Below, in pieces: positions 1 to 12,559 of a stretch of 64,000 nt of DNA; positions within the stretch are counted from its first letter, which is position 1; every line of letters begins with the position of its first letter. The notes under the pieces are model-generated. The model was not told the origin of the DNA. It ran no database searches and saw nothing but the letters and a program-made list of their open reading frames with translations. The translations under genes were made by a program, and so were the position numbers. Origin of the DNA: Saccharum officinarum (lineage: Eukaryota; Streptophyta; Magnoliopsida; Poales; Poaceae); contig CM036221.1 of NCBI GenBank assembly GCA_020631735.1, positions 16,287,381-16,351,380 on the forward strand, written 5' to 3'.

Positions 1-92
1 GCCGCCATGCTCCTCCGCAACATGCCCGAGCCATCAAACCCCGACGCTCATCGGGCTCGAGATGAAATCTGAGAACTCCTCGAGCTGCTGCC

Positions 93-1172
93 ATGCAGCA
101 GACCGAGAGCTTTGCCTCGAGGCGACGCGAGCCCGCCTCGGAGCGGCTCATCGAGCCCTCCCGACAGGAGAGAGAAGCTTCGGTTCATCCCGAGCCTGCC
201 CGGCGAAACCGGGTAGCTCCTGCCCCTGAGCCCACCGCCAACGACCGCGAACCTCGAGACACCCGTGGCAACATCGTCGAGCGCCGCACGCGCAAGCACG
301 GTGACGGTGTGGCTCGAGGCTACCACGTGCACAGGGGCGGACGCTACGACAGCTCGGAAGATCGTAGTCCTTCACCCGAGCCTCTGGGCCCTCGGGTCTT
401 CAGTAAGGCTATTCGTGAAACAGTGCTCCCAGCTCAGTTTTGCCCTCCCATGACACTAACCAAGTACAACGGCGAGACCAAACCTGAACTTTGGCTCGCC
501 GATTTCCGCTTGGCGTGTCAGCTGGGCGAGGCCACGGATGACCGGGTCATCATTCGACAACTCCCCTTGTTCCTCTCCGACACCGCCCGAGCCTAGCTCG
601 AGGATCTCCCACCTCGACAGATCCACGACTGGGACGATCTCGTAAGGGTGTTCGAGGGCAATTTCAAGGGGACCTACATGCGCCCCGGCAACTCGTGGGA
701 CCTCCGGAGTTGCAAGCAGAAACTAGGTGAATCCCTCCGGGATTACATCCGGCGCTTCTCTCGGTAGCGTACCGAGCTCCCCAACGTCACCGACTTCGAT
801 GTAATTATGGCCTTCCTCTCCAAAACCACCTGTAAGGAGTTGGTCCGAGAGTTGGGCCGTAACACCCCACTCACTGCCAACAGATTGATGGACATCATCA
901 CCAACTTTGCCGCCAGCGAGGAGGTAGTTGGTGCCATCTTTGGAGGTGACCAGGACAAAGGGAAGCAAAAGGTCGACGATCCCACGGGCTCCAATCGGGG
1001 CTCCAAGAGAAACAACCGGAAGAAGAAGAAGAACCAGCAAGGCAAGCTCGAGGCCCCGGTCGACGAGCTTGTCGCTGCTGCCGAACGCAAGAAACCTCGA
1101 GGCCCCCCCCGGTGGGGGCATCTTCGACAAAATGCTCAAAGAGCCATGTCCCTACCACAAGGGACCCACTAA
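93..1172 (+). pseudogene. gypsy gag pseudogene
   Basis: Gag would form the intracellular particle that packages retrotransposon RNA. The readable frame starts at 93 and contains a typical plant gag core (PMTLTKYNGETKPELWLADF, then LEDLPPRQIHDWDDL and RDYIRRFS), followed by a Lys/Arg-rich stretch and a CPYHKGPTNHNLEDC zinc-knuckle-like segment in the next frame. The frame is broken by TAG at 594-596, where the family has Trp, by TAG at 765-767 (probably an old Gln codon), and by a frameshift in a run of eight C at 1103-1110. The family assignment is by motif recognition. Confidence 0.85.
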
Positions 1173-2087
1173 CCATAACCTCGAAGATTGTCACATGCTC
1201 CGCAGGTACTTTGAGGGCATAGGCGTCAAGAAGGACGATAAGAAGGAAGATCCGAAGGGTGACGACAAGGATGGGGGATTCCCCGAGATCCACGACTGCT
1301 TCATGATCTACGGAGGACCCTCGACCCGCCTCTCGGCGCGCCAGCGCAAGCGAGAGCGGCGTGAGGTCTTCTCCGTACAAACGGCGGTCCCCCGCTTCCT
1401 TGACTGGTCGGAGGTGGCCATCACTTTTGACCGTGATGATCATCCCGACCACGTCCCCAGTCTGGGAGTCTACCCGCTTGTTGTTGATCTCGTCATCGCC
1501 AACACACGCCTCACCAAGGTGCTCATGGACGGTGGAAGCAGCCTCAACATCATCTATGCCCAGACCCTCGACCTTCTGGTGGTCGAGAGAGCGCGCCTCA
1601 AACCTAGCATCGGGGGCTTCCACGGAGTCGTGCCAGGGAAACGGGCAGAACCCCTCAGATAGGTCAATCTGCCTGTTTGCTTTGGCACACCGGCCAACTT
1701 CAGAAAGGAAACACTCACTTTCGAAGTGGTCAGATTCCGCGGAATATACCACGCTATCCTCGGGCGCCCATGCTACGCCAAATTCATGGCGGTCCCAAAC
1801 TACACCTACCTTAAGCTCAAAATGCCAGGCCCAAATGGTGTCATCACTGTGGGGCCTCGTATGAACATGCCTACGAGTGCGACGTCGAGTGTGTCGAGCA
1901 CGGTGAGGCTGTTTTGGAAGCGGTAACCTTGGCTATAGACCTCGACGGTCTCGCCAACGAGATTCCTGACCCAAAGCGCCATGCCAGCAGCTTTGAGCCT
2001 GCAGAGGACGTCAAGCTCGTGCCCCTCGACCCTACTGATCCCAAGGGGAAGGTGTTGAGCATCAGCGCCACCCTCGATCCAAAATAG
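1118..2087 (+). pseudogene. gypsy aspartic protease and linker, broken
   Basis: After the frame change near 1105 the reading frame runs through VLMDGGSSLNIIYA (about 1519-1560). This matches the aspartic protease active site of gypsy polyproteins, where the usual motif is D[ST]G and here it is DGG. TAG at 1660-1662 interrupts PLR/VNLPVCFGTPANF, and the frame shifts again near 1860. The last part reads as the acidic linker before reverse transcriptase and ends at TAG 2085-2087. There is no intact protein here. Confidence 0.8.
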
Positions 2088-2093
2088 GAAGCC

Positions 2094-2970
2094 GTGCTCA
2101 TCGACTTTCTCCGCGTGAACATCGACATCTTTGCGTGGAGTCCCTCGGATATGCCGGGCATACCCAGGGAAGTCACCGAGCACGCCTTGGAGATTCGGGC
2201 CAGATCCAAACCGGTGAAACAACGCCTGCGCCGCTTCGACGAGGAGAAGCGCAGGGTCATCGGTGAGGAGATTCACAAGCTGCTGGAGGCCGGATTCATC
2301 AAGGAGGTTCATCATCCTGAGTGGCTAGCTAATCCTGTATTAGTCAAGAAAAAGAGTGGAAAGTGGAGGATGTGTGTAGACTATACTAGTTTAAATAAAG
2401 CATGTCCAAAAGTTCCCTTTCCTTTACCACGCATTGATCAAATCGTTGATTCCACCGCGGGATGTGAAACTCTCTCTTTCTTAGATGCATACTCCGGTTA
2501 CCACCAGATTAAAATGAAAGAGTCCAACCAGCTCGCGACTTCATTCATTACCCCATTCGGCATGTACTGCTACGTTACGATGCCTTTCGGTCTCCGGAAT
2601 GCAGGGGCTACGTACCAGCGATGCATGCAGCACATTTTTAGGGAACACATCGGGTCGACCGTCGAGGCTTACGTCGATGACATCGATGTCAAAACCAAAC
2701 AAGCCAACGATCTGGTCAAAGACCTTCACGTCGCATTCAAATGTCTCCGAGCGAAAAACATTAAGCTTAATCCTGAGAAGTGCGTTTTTGGCGTTCCTCA
2801 AGGTATGCTTTTAGGGTTCATCGTGTCTAAGCGTGGAATCGAAGCCAACCCAGAAAAAATCACAGCAATAACCAAAATGGGCCCCATCCGAGATCTGAAA
2901 GGCGTACAGAGGGTCACAAGCTGCTTGGCGGCACTCAACCGTTTCATTTTGCGCCTCGGCAAACAAACTG
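2094..2970 (+). pseudogene. gypsy reverse transcriptase, 3'-truncated
   Basis: This is the longest clean part of the element. It shows the gypsy RT fingers and palm: KKKSGKWRMCVDYTSLNKACP, LDAYSGYHQIKM with the first catalytic Asp, FGLRNAGATYQR, and the YVDD catalytic box at 2670-2681 followed by IDVKTK. The domain ends abruptly after TSCLAALNRFILRLG near 2960, before RNase H and integrase. The codons beyond 2960 belong to the adjoining repeat and only happen to stay open to 2984. It cannot support retrotransposition. Confidence 0.92.
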
Positions 2971-3362
2971 AATCACAGTTCTAGCTATTAACTGAGTTAC
3001 ATGTCCCAAACAAACTGAATGCATCTACTCTGAATTGCAGTTTACGAACGGTTTCCCAAAAATTGTTGCGCAAAACAGATGCCCAAGCAAAACATCTTAC
3101 AAGCTAATTGATTTTGTGATTTATTGGAAAAACAAATCATGACTCCTAGAGCAAACCATAGAGTGCAACCTCTTGGTGCCTCGTCTCCTAGAGTCCTAGG
3201 TCAGGACGAGATTGATGCTGCAGCCCTTCTTTGCCACTGCCTCTGTCCGTGTTGCCACTGCCATATAACCGAGCCTGCGAGACACAGATCCTGAATTGCA
3301 GCCTGCTGTGGGAACCAGCGGAGGTGCCGTCGACGTGGAGGTTCTGGGAAAGCAGGGTTCTG

Positions 3363-3402
3363 CCTGCAACAATGGGGCAAGACCTGCAACAATGGGGCAA
3401 GA
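3363..3402 (-). repeat. 20-bp direct duplication at an intron 3' end
   Basis: The 20-mer cctgcaacaatggggcaaga occurs twice in a row here and in the other two array copies (8042-8081 and 12736-12775). On the minus strand each copy ends in TTGCAG, so the captured gene has two tandem candidate splice acceptors 20 nt apart. Confidence 0.8.
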
Positions 3403-3974
3403 TAACGAATCGGCTGTAGAGTGAATAGATTGGCAATGGTGTAATCCGGCGACTCAATGTCATTAGCTGGCCCCGTACCCCCAAACCACCAGCGAGTTTT
3501 CTAGCGGGCATTACCTTGGTCTCCTCCCACGGTGCGGTACCAAGGCACCAGATCTGCCGATGGGGCCTGTTGGATGAGCGGGCGTGTGAGGCTGGAGTCA
3601 TGGATCGGAGTAGGAGCCGAGTAGCCACATTTACTAGTCGGATTAGGACCCCTCGGAACCGGACACCGACACATTTGTTCTGAATTTTCGCTAGCCAAAA
3701 ATAGATAATTTGAAGAGTAAATTTTACTTAAAAAGTGACACAAGATATAAAAAGTGTTTTTTACTTAAACGGCTCTTCAGATGATAATTTAAAGAGTGAT
3801 TTTTTTAAAGAAAAACTGTTTGACATGTTCTAACTGCGTCGTCGGAGTTAGCACAGCAATGTGGCGACATAGGTAAATAGAAAATTCAAATACGATTCTT
3901 TGCTTCTTTTCGAAAAGGGGGAAAAGAAAAAGATGCGCATGTAACGTCTTTTCGTTGCCTAACTTTGTACAGTA

Positions 3975-4233
3975 CTCCCTCCGTAACAGATTTAATAGTC
4001 GTTCAGGACAGCGATACGGTCTTTAAAACACAACTTTGACCTCTTGTTTTTATAAAAAATATTTATGAAAAAGTGATATATGTATACTTTTATGAAAGTA
4101 TTTTTCAAGACAAATCTATTTATATAATTTTTACATTTGTAAACTTAACAACTTAAAAATTATTGATGATTTATATTCTCAATGTTTGATCCAAATCTGA
4201 TCTCAAATGACTTCTAAATCCGATAAGGAGGAC
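3975..4233. mobile_element. Stowaway-like MITE (copy also at 8654-8912)
   Basis: The left end is ctccctccgtaac after a TA (3973-3974), and the right end is roughly ataaggagg. The AT-rich interior has weak inverted symmetry. The CTCCCTCCGT start and TA target are Stowaway (Tc1/mariner-type) features. The related flank at about 31030 lacks the element. The right boundary is approximate. Confidence 0.65.
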
Positions 4234-4545
4234 TCAGGCGATAATGCTTCTTTCCGAAAAGCAAAAAAAAAAAGATGCGATGAACTGTAACGTCTTTTCG
4301 TTGCCTGACTTTGTACAGTACTTGTAGGAGAAAAATGATTTTACGGAAGTGCTCACCCCGTAAAAAAGGAAACAAAAATATGAGGAGTCAGATAATCTAA
4401 AGTTTAATTAAGTGTATATAAACATGTCCTAATATTTATCATAGGAATAAGTATTATTAAATAAATTTCGAAATAGATTATCATAATAAACACACATAAA
4501 ATATAGTAAATCTAGTAAATACTGAGATTTTTTTTGTACTCTTGA

Positions 4546-4917
4546 GGCTGGCCGCAGCGCGTCCGCTACGCTTCTCCTGCCGGATGCGGATAGCAGAACA
4601 GTGACCGTAGCACTCTCCTCTATGCGCGCGCTATCCAAGCGTTGTCCGCTATTCCTAGCGGAGCAGAGGACGGCGGTAGCGTATCGGCAGCGGGCCAACG
4701 CTGCTGTCTACCGTTTGCATGCGCGTGGAGAGAGAAAAGAAGGGAAGAAAAAATAGAGTATGACATGTAGGCTCCACGTGCTGGTAGTTGATATAGAGTA
4801 TGAGATATAGAGTATGACGGGTGCGGGAGTCCTGGATATAGAGGAGAGAATATGGATGATCAGGATAAAATATTTTTTTTAGAGGATGAATCTAGAGTAC
4901 GAAGAGTGCGGATAGGC
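4546..4917. mobile_element. Harbinger-type MITE, 372 bp (copy also at 9225-9596)
   Basis: It is flanked by tga at 4543-4545 and 4918-4920. The uninterrupted site reads cttgacaaaac near 31830. Termini are ggctggccgca and the reverse complement gcctatccgca. It belongs to the same family as 18767-19737 and 40782-41166, which share the 'atagaggatga...gagtgcgga' right end. The 3-bp target duplication suggests PIF/Harbinger; that class call is inference. Confidence 0.8.
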
Positions 4918-4951
4918 TGACAAAACAAGATTTGCGTTCTTTTTATTAGTA

Positions 4952-7900
4952 CTAGGTAAATACCCGTGCGTTGCAACGGGAAAATAGTAATGCTACAATA
5001 ATTAGAATATGAATGTGTTTTATACTACCCTAAAGATAATATTTCGAGTGTGATGTTAGCAACATCAATATTACATGAATCTTTGTAAAAGATGAATAAG
5101 TTTGTCCAGAAACATGCACCTCCATTTGATATTTTGGCAAGTTTCATATTTAGATCATATTAGTATCTACTTTTACATATGGAAAACATGAAGGAGTGTA
5201 TCTTATTTCTTGTACTTTTAATATACAACAACATAGTCTTTTGTCTCAAGCAAGTTAGAATAAGTTAGAGATGAAACTCAAAAGAGACAATAAACATAGA
5301 GACATATAAAGGGCACAAGACAGATAGAGGTCACGGTTCAGGCACGTTGATTGTCAGTCTCCAAACGCTCCTGTCCATAGCTAAATCCTTCGAGATACTC
5401 TACTCCTTAAAGTCTCTCTTAACGGACTCGTCTCAAGTCAGTTTAGATCGACATCTACCGCTCTTTACATTATCGGCCCACTTTAGAACGCCACTACACA
5501 CCGGCACCTCAGGAGGCCTCCGTTGGACATGTCCAAACCATCTCAACCCATGTTGAATCAATTTCTCCTCAATTGGTGTCACCCTAACCATATCCCGAAT
5601 ATCGTCGATCTATCCCTCCTTGTGTGCCCACAAAACTAACGCAACATACACATCTCTGCTACACTCAATAATTTCGTGTACATTTAATATGCCTTCTGAA
5701 AAAAAAACGTAATAATTTCTTGTACTTTTAATATGCCTTCTAGAAAAAAAACGTGCTTAGAACTTCTGAATTGTTGCCGTGCAAAGCTGCCTCTGATTCT
5801 CAAGTCTGGAATTCACAGAATAGCATTGAGCATATAAAGCTACCATGTTTTCACATCCTCATTCCATTGCACATAGAAAATTTAAAAGGTATATATTATA
5901 CTTGTTTCTGTTTCCAATTGCAAGCTGTTTAGATAGTTATTATAGATTAAGTACGACAATGACATGGATGCTAAGTGGTACAACTTATAGGCAAGCTCAA
6001 TTGAACCTGTCACCAACAATCAAACTTACATATTTAAATAAAACTAAAATCAACACCAACCTCGTTGAAAATCGGTCAATTACCACTTAGGCCCACAACA
6101 TTGTTGTTATCTTCGTAATAAGAGAGGACGACATCTATAATTGGAAGACTGGAACAAACGGAAATATGGACATGTGTTCATAGATAAACAGTAGAAAATG
6201 CAATTGCGGAATTGCCCTTGCTCACAGATTGATCCCAAAAGGAACTCATGTTTATTCTACATGTATTGACTGCCACCCAAAGGCAATAGCTATTCCACTC
6301 TAATAATGTGTCGGTAGAATAGAAAAGTCAACAAATGACATGGCAATGGTTTGATGAGACCATAGATACACACATGCTCACTCTAATGTGATGACTTTCA
6401 GAGAAGTGTCAGTTTCATGTATCATGAAAAACTTTCATAGACGAGCATATATTTTACTCTGTTCTTCATGCAGCCCTCTTTCAAATAATCAAGACTGCAT
6501 CAAGCACTGGTCTACTCTGAGGATAGAGAAGCTGACCGCCAAGGAAAGATCTGTCCTCCCGTAATGCCAGGCACACCAAGCCAAAGGAATCAAGAATCTG
6601 AAACGCACCCTTTTAATGATGGCTCTGCTTCACCTGCAGTGACCGGACCAGCTGCTCTTGGTCTGCAAAACGCATCACCACAACAACAATAATTCGATTT
6701 CATGGCTTCAAATATCATGAGCTGAAGAAAACATGAAAGCAAAATATTTAGTGAGGTGGCTGATTATCACAGGATACTGTTACCATCGGTGTGTGTTACC
6801 AGAATATAATTTTGCAAGCTAACAAACACCCAGCATTTAGGATAAAACAATTATGTACCATCAAATTTATAAAAAGGAAAGCCTCACTTCACATCAAACT
6901 TACCAGTATAGCATTTTAAACCAATACTGCCAACTTGCTCGAAATACAGGGTCAGCACAGAATAAATACAGCCAAGTGGAAATATATTTTCCACATGCTA
7001 AAATATTTTCTCTTTGTTAAATAAACAGCGAAATTGTCTGGTGAGGTGCTTGTGTTCTCACCTAGGTCACACCTCTTCACCAGAAATGAAACAGTAGCGT
7101 CCAATACCATCAAATTGTCTGCCAAGAAATGTTGCACAATTTCAGGTCACGTAATATAAATTGCATTTATAAATCAAGGTCTTCCATATATTAACAACTC
7201 ATCTGCATCTGGACCAAACTATTTTTCGTAATGCATAATCTGAGAGACTAATTCTGCTCAGACAGAGAACAAAGGAAGCGCAGCAGCCCGACCACCCACA
7301 CAAAACTACTCTCATAAGTCATAACAACAACCTATAGACTGTACATAGAGACATAGAGTGTGGCCGCGTTCACTTCCCCCTCCCAACCCAAAATATTTCC
7401 TCTTACACACATCACATCAAATCTTTCGACGCATGCATGGAGCATTAAACGTAGGTAAAAAAGATAACTAATTGCATAGTTTGTCTGTAAAGTTCGAAAC
7501 GAATCTTTTGAGTCTAATTAATCCATAGTTGGACAAATTTTACCAAATAACAACGAAAAGTGCTACAGTAACTTTTCAGCTACTTTTCGCGAAGTGAACA
7601 CACCCTGTGTCTGTTTTTTTTTATCTCGTGTAATCCATGAATTAATCAGAATCACAGTTCTAGCTATTAACTGAGTTACATGTCCCAAACAAACTGAATG
7701 CATCTACTCTGAATTGCAGTTTACGAACGGTTTCCCAAAAATTGTTGCGCAAAACAGATGCCCAAGCAAAACATCTTACAAGCTAATTGATTTTGTGATT
7801 TATTGGAAAAACAAATCATGACTCCTAGAGCAAACCATAGAGTGCAACCTCTTGGTGCCTCGTCTCCTAGAGTCCTAGGTCAGGACGAGATTGATGCTGC

Positions 7901-8306
7901 AGCCCTTCTTTGCCACTGCCTCTGTCCGTGTTGCCACTGCCATATAACCGAGCCTGCGAGACACAGATCCTGAATTGCAGCCTGCTGTGGGAACCAGCGG
8001 AGGTGCCGTCGACGTGGAGGTTCTGGGAAAGCAGGGTTCTGCCTGCAACAATGGGGCAAGACCTGCAACAATGGGGCAAGATAACGAATCGGCTGTAGAG
8101 TGAATAGATTGGCAATGGTGTAATCCGGCGACTCAATGTCATTAGCTGGCCCCGTACCCCCAAACCACCAGCGAGTTTTCTAGCGGGCATTACCTTGGTC
8201 TCCTCCCACGGTGCGGTACCAAGGCGCCAGATCTGCCGATGGGGCCTGTTGGATGAGCGGGCGTGTGAGGCTGGAGTCATGGATCGGAGTAGGAGCCGAG
8301 TAGCCA
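4952..8306 (-). mobile_element. Duplicated, 5'-truncated copy of the same Helitron
   Basis: The CTAG end with the same hairpin sits at 4952. The copy runs to 8306 and stops at the tandem-unit junction, so it lacks the TC terminus and could not be mobilised as a unit. It arose by segmental duplication, not by independent insertion, because the host flank is duplicated with it. Confidence 0.85.
7362..7605. mobile_element. Tourist-like MITE private to tandem unit I
   Basis: Termini are ggccgcgttcacttcc and the matching gaagtgaacacaccc. The target duplication is tgt (7359-7361, 7606-7608). Unit II has the empty site ...agaatgtgtctg at about 12050. The same subfamily occurs at 60483-60725. Confidence 0.92.
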
Positions 8307-11159
8307 CATTTACTAGTCGGATTAGGACCCCTCGGGACCGGACACCGACACATTTGTTCTGAATTTTCGCTAGCCAAAAATAGATAATTTGAAGAGTAAA
8401 TTTTACTTAAAAAGTGACACAAGATATAAAAAGTGTTTTTTACTTAAACGGCTCTTCAGATGATAATTTAAAGAGTGATTTTTTTAAAGAAAAACTGTTT
8501 GACATGTTCTAACTGCGTCGTCGGAGTTAGCACAGCAATGTGGCGACATAGGTAAATAGAAAATTCAAATACGATTCTTTGCTTCTTTTCGAAAAGGGGG
8601 AAAAGAAAAAGATGCGCATGTAACGTCTTTTCGTTGCCTAACTTTGTACAGTACTCCCTCCGTAACAGATTTAATAGTCGTTCAGGACAGCGATACGGTC
8701 TTTAAAACACAACTTTGACCTCTTGTTTTTATAAAAAATATTTATGAAAAAGTGATATATGTATACTTTTATGAAAGTATTTTTCAAGACAAATCTATTT
8801 ATATAATTTTTACATTTGTAAACTTAACAACTTAAAAATTATTGATGATTTATATTCTCAATGTTTGATCCAAATCTGATCTCAAATGACTTCTAAATCC
8901 GATAAGGAGGACTCAGGCGATAATGCTTCTTTCCGAAAAGCAAAAAAAAAAAGATGCGATGAACTGTAACGTCTTTTCGTTGCCTGACTTTGTACAGTAC
9001 TTGTAGGAGAAAAATGATTTTACGGAAGTGCTCACCCCGTAAAAAAGGAAACAAAAATATGAGGAGTCAGATAATCTAAAGTTTAATTAAGTGTATATAA
9101 ACATGTCCTAATATTTATCATAGGAATAAGTATTATTAAATAAATTTCGAAATAGATTATCATAATAAACACACATAAAATATAGTAAATCTAGTAAATA
9201 CTGAGATTTTTTTTGTACTCTTGAGGCTGGCCGCAGCGCGTCCGCTACGCTTCTCCTGCCGGATGCGGATAGCAGAACAGTGACCGTAGCACTCTCCTCT
9301 ATGCGCGCGCTATCCAAGCGTTGTCCGCTATTCCTAGCGGAGCAGAGGACGGCGGTAGCGTATCGGCAGCGGGCCAACGCTGCTGTCTACCGTTTGCATG
9401 CGCGTGGAGAGAGAAAAGAAGGGAAGAAAAAATAGAGTATGACATGTAGGCTCCACGTGCTGGTAGTTGATATAGAGTATGAGATATAGAGTATGACGGG
9501 TGCGGGAGTCCTGGATATAGAGGAGAGAATATGGATGATCAGGATAAAATATTTTTTTTAGAGGATGAATCTAGAGTACGAAGAGTGCGGATAGGCTGAC
9601 AAAACAAGATTTGCGTTCTTTTTATTAGTACTAGGTAAATACCCGTGCGTTGCAACGGGAAAATAGTAATGCTACAATAATTAGAATATGAATGTGTTTT
9701 ATACTACCCTAAAGATAATATTTCGAGTGTGATGTTAGCAACATCAATATTACATGAATCTTTGTAAAAGATGAATAAGTTTGTCCAGAAACATGCACCT
9801 CCATTTGATATTTTGGCAAGTTTCATATTTAGATCATATTAGTATCTACTTTTACATATGGAAAACATGAAGGAGTGTATCTTATTTCTTGTACTTTTAA
9901 TATACAACAACATAGTCTTTTGTCTCAAGCAAGTTAGAATAAGTTAGAGATGAAACTCAAAAGAGACAATAAACATAGAGACATATAAAGGGCACAAGAC
10001 AGATAGAGGTCACGGTTCAGGCACGTTGATTGTCAGTCTCCAAACGCTCCTGTCCATAGCTAAATCCTTCGAGATACTCTACTCCTTAAAGTCTCTCTTA
10101 ACGGACTCGTCTCAAGTCAGTTTAGATCGACATCTACCGCTCTTTACATTATCGGCCCACTTTAGAACGCCACTACACACCGGCACCTCAGGAGGCCTCC
10201 GTTGGACATGTCCAAACCATCTCAACCCATGTTGAATCAATTTCTCCTCAATTGGTGTCACCCTAACCATATCCCGAATATCGTCGATCTATCCCTCCTT
10301 GTGTGCCCACAAAACTAACGCAACATACACATCTCTGCTACACTCAATAATTTCGTGTACATTTAATATGCCTTCTGAAAAAAAAACGTAATAATTTCTT
10401 GTACTTTTAATATGCCTTCTAGAAAAAAAACGTGCTTAGAACTTCTGAATTGTTGCCGTGCAAAGCTGCCTCTGATTCTCAAGTCTGGAATTCACAGAAT
10501 AGCATTGAGCATATAAAGCTACCATGTTTTCACATCCTCATTCCATTGCACATAGAAAATTTAAAAGGTATATATTATACTTGTTTCTGTTTCCAATTGC
10601 AAGCTGTTTAGATAGTTATTATAGATTAAGTACGACAATGACATGGATGCTAAGTGGTACAACTTATAGGCAAGCTCAATTGAACCTGTCACCAACAATC
10701 AAACTTACATATTTAAATAAAACTAAAATCAACACCAACCTCGTTGAAAATCGGTCAATTACCACTTAGGCCCACAACATTGTTGTTATCTTCGTAATAA
10801 GAGAGGACGACATCTATAATTGGAAGACTGGAACAAACGGAAATATGGACATGTGTTCATAGATAAACAGTAGAAAATGCAATTGCGGAATTGCCCTTGC
10901 TCACAGATTGATCCCAAAAGGAACTCATGTTTATTCTACATGTATTGACTGCCACCCAAAGGCAATAGCTATTCCACTCTAATAATGTGTCGGTAGAATA
11001 GAAAAGTCAACAAATGACATGGCAATGGTTTGATGAGACCATAGATACACACATGCTCACTCTAATGTGATGACTTTCAGAGAAGTGTCAGTTTCATGTA
11101 TCATGAAAAACTTTCATAGACGAGCATATATTTTACTCTGTTCTTCATGCAGCCCTCTT

Positions 11160-11830
11160 TCAAATAATCAAGACTGCATCAAGCACTGGTCTACTCTGAG
11201 GATAGAGAAGCTGACCGCCAAGGAAAGATCTGTCCTCCCGTAATGCCAGGCACACCAAGCCAAAGGAATCAAGAATCTGAAACGCACCCTTTTAATGATG
11301 GCTCTGCTTCACCTGCAGTGACCGGACCAGCTGCTCTTGGTCTGCAAAACGCATCACCACAACAACAATAATTCGATTTCATGGCTTCAAATATCATGAG
11401 CTGAAGAAAACATGAAAGCAAAATATTTAGTGAGGTGGCTGATTATCACAGGATACTGTTACCATCGGTGTGTGTTACCAGAATATAATTTTGCAAGCTA
11501 ACAAACACCCAGCATTTAGGATAAAACAATTATGTACCATCAAATTTATAAAAAGGAAAGCCTCACTTCACATCAAACTTACCAGTATAGCATTTTAAAC
11601 CAATACTGCCAACTTGCTCGAAATACAGGGTCAGCACAGAATAAATACAGCCAAGTGGAAATATATTTTCCACATGCTAAAATATTTTCTCTTTGTTAAA
11701 TAAACAGCGAAATTGTCTGGTGAGGTGCTTGTGTTCTCACCTAGGTCACACCTCTTCACCAGAAATGAAACAGTAGCGTCCAATACCATCAAATTGTCTG
11801 CCAAGAAATGTTGCACAATTTCAGGTCACG
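11160..11830 (-). pseudogene. Further exon-like segments of the captured gene
   Basis: Minus-strand reading gives exon-like islands separated by intron-like AT-rich DNA. One near 11816-11750 contains QHFLADNLMVLDATVSFLVK. One near 11345-11310 has an acceptor-like TTTTGCAG and then DQEQLVRSLQ. One near 11275-11165 has an acceptor-like GTTTCAG, then DSFGLVCLALREDRSFLGGQ, and ends in a stop. Identical copies sit 4679 bp to the left. They follow the 5' exons in the right order and strand to be one gene fragment inside the Helitron. Splicing is inferred and the product is unknown. Confidence 0.4.
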
Positions 11831-12160
11831 TAATATAAATTGCATTTATAAATCAAGGTCTTCCATATATTAACAACTCATCTGCATCTGGACCAAACTA
11901 TTTTTCGTAATGCATAATCTGAGAGACTAATTCTGCTCAGACAGAGAACAAAGGAAGCGCAGCAGCCCGACCACCCTTTTTGCACTTCAGGAACACAAAA
12001 CTACTCTCATAAGTCATAACAACAACCTATAGACTGTACATAGAGACATAGAATGTGTCTGTTTTTTTTTATCTCGTGTAATCCATGAATTGATCAGAAT
12101 CACAGTTCTAGCTATTAACTGAGTTACATGTCCCAAACAAACTGAATGCATCTACTCTGA

Positions 12161-12403
12161 GGGCCTGTTTAGATCCCACCCAAAAACCAAAAATTTTCAA
12201 GATTCCCCGTCACATCAAATCTTGCGACACATGCATGGAGCATTAAATGTAGGTAAAAAGAATAACTAATTGCACAGTTTGCCTGTAATTGGCGAGACGA
12301 ATCTTTTAAGCCTAAATAGTCCATAATTGGACAATTTTTGCCAAATACAAACGAAAGTGCTACAGTAGCCAAAAGCCAAAAATTTTCGGAACTAAACGCG
12401 CCC
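12161..12403. mobile_element. Tourist-like MITE in the right-hand array copy
   Basis: Termini are gggcctgtttagatcc and ggaactaaacgcgccc. The target duplication is tga (12158-12160, 12404-12406). Units 0 and I have the empty site ctctgaattgcag near 3032 and 7711. Confidence 0.93.
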
Positions 12404-12559
12404 TGAATTGCAGTTTACGAACGGTTTCCCAAAAATTGTTGCGCAAAACAGATGCCCAAGCAAAACATCTTACAAGCTAATTGATTTTGTGATTTATTGG
12501 AAAAACAAATCATGACTCCTAGAGCAAACCATAGAGTGCAACCTCTTGGTGCCTCGTCT

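Larger units (their letters stand above)
1..2970 (+). mobile_element. Ty3/gypsy retrotransposon remnant, 3'-truncated
   Basis: A gag-protease-reverse transcriptase order is readable on the plus strand, typical of a Ty3/gypsy LTR retrotransposon. The left end lies outside the window and no LTR, primer-binding site or integrase is seen. Homology stops inside reverse transcriptase at about 2960, where sequence of the tandem array begins. In-frame stops (594-596, 765-767, 1660-1662, 2085-2087) and frame changes near 1103-1110 and near 1860 show that it is dead. Confidence 0.9.
3628..8306. repeat. Tandem unit I: host flank plus 5'-truncated Helitron
   Basis: Host flank 3628-4951 (related to 30731-31862) is followed by the Helitron 3' end at 4952 and Helitron interior to 8306. 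It lacks the terminal 444 bp present in the full element (13000-13443). A MITE at 7362-7605 is private to this unit. The six-frame ORFs here are short and duplicated exactly in unit II. Confidence 0.9.

Noticed and set aside
4975..4990. Hairpin at 4963-4980 first taken for a transcription terminator
   Set aside because: It is the Helitron 3' hairpin, followed by CTAG on the minus strand and duplicated at 9642-9659.
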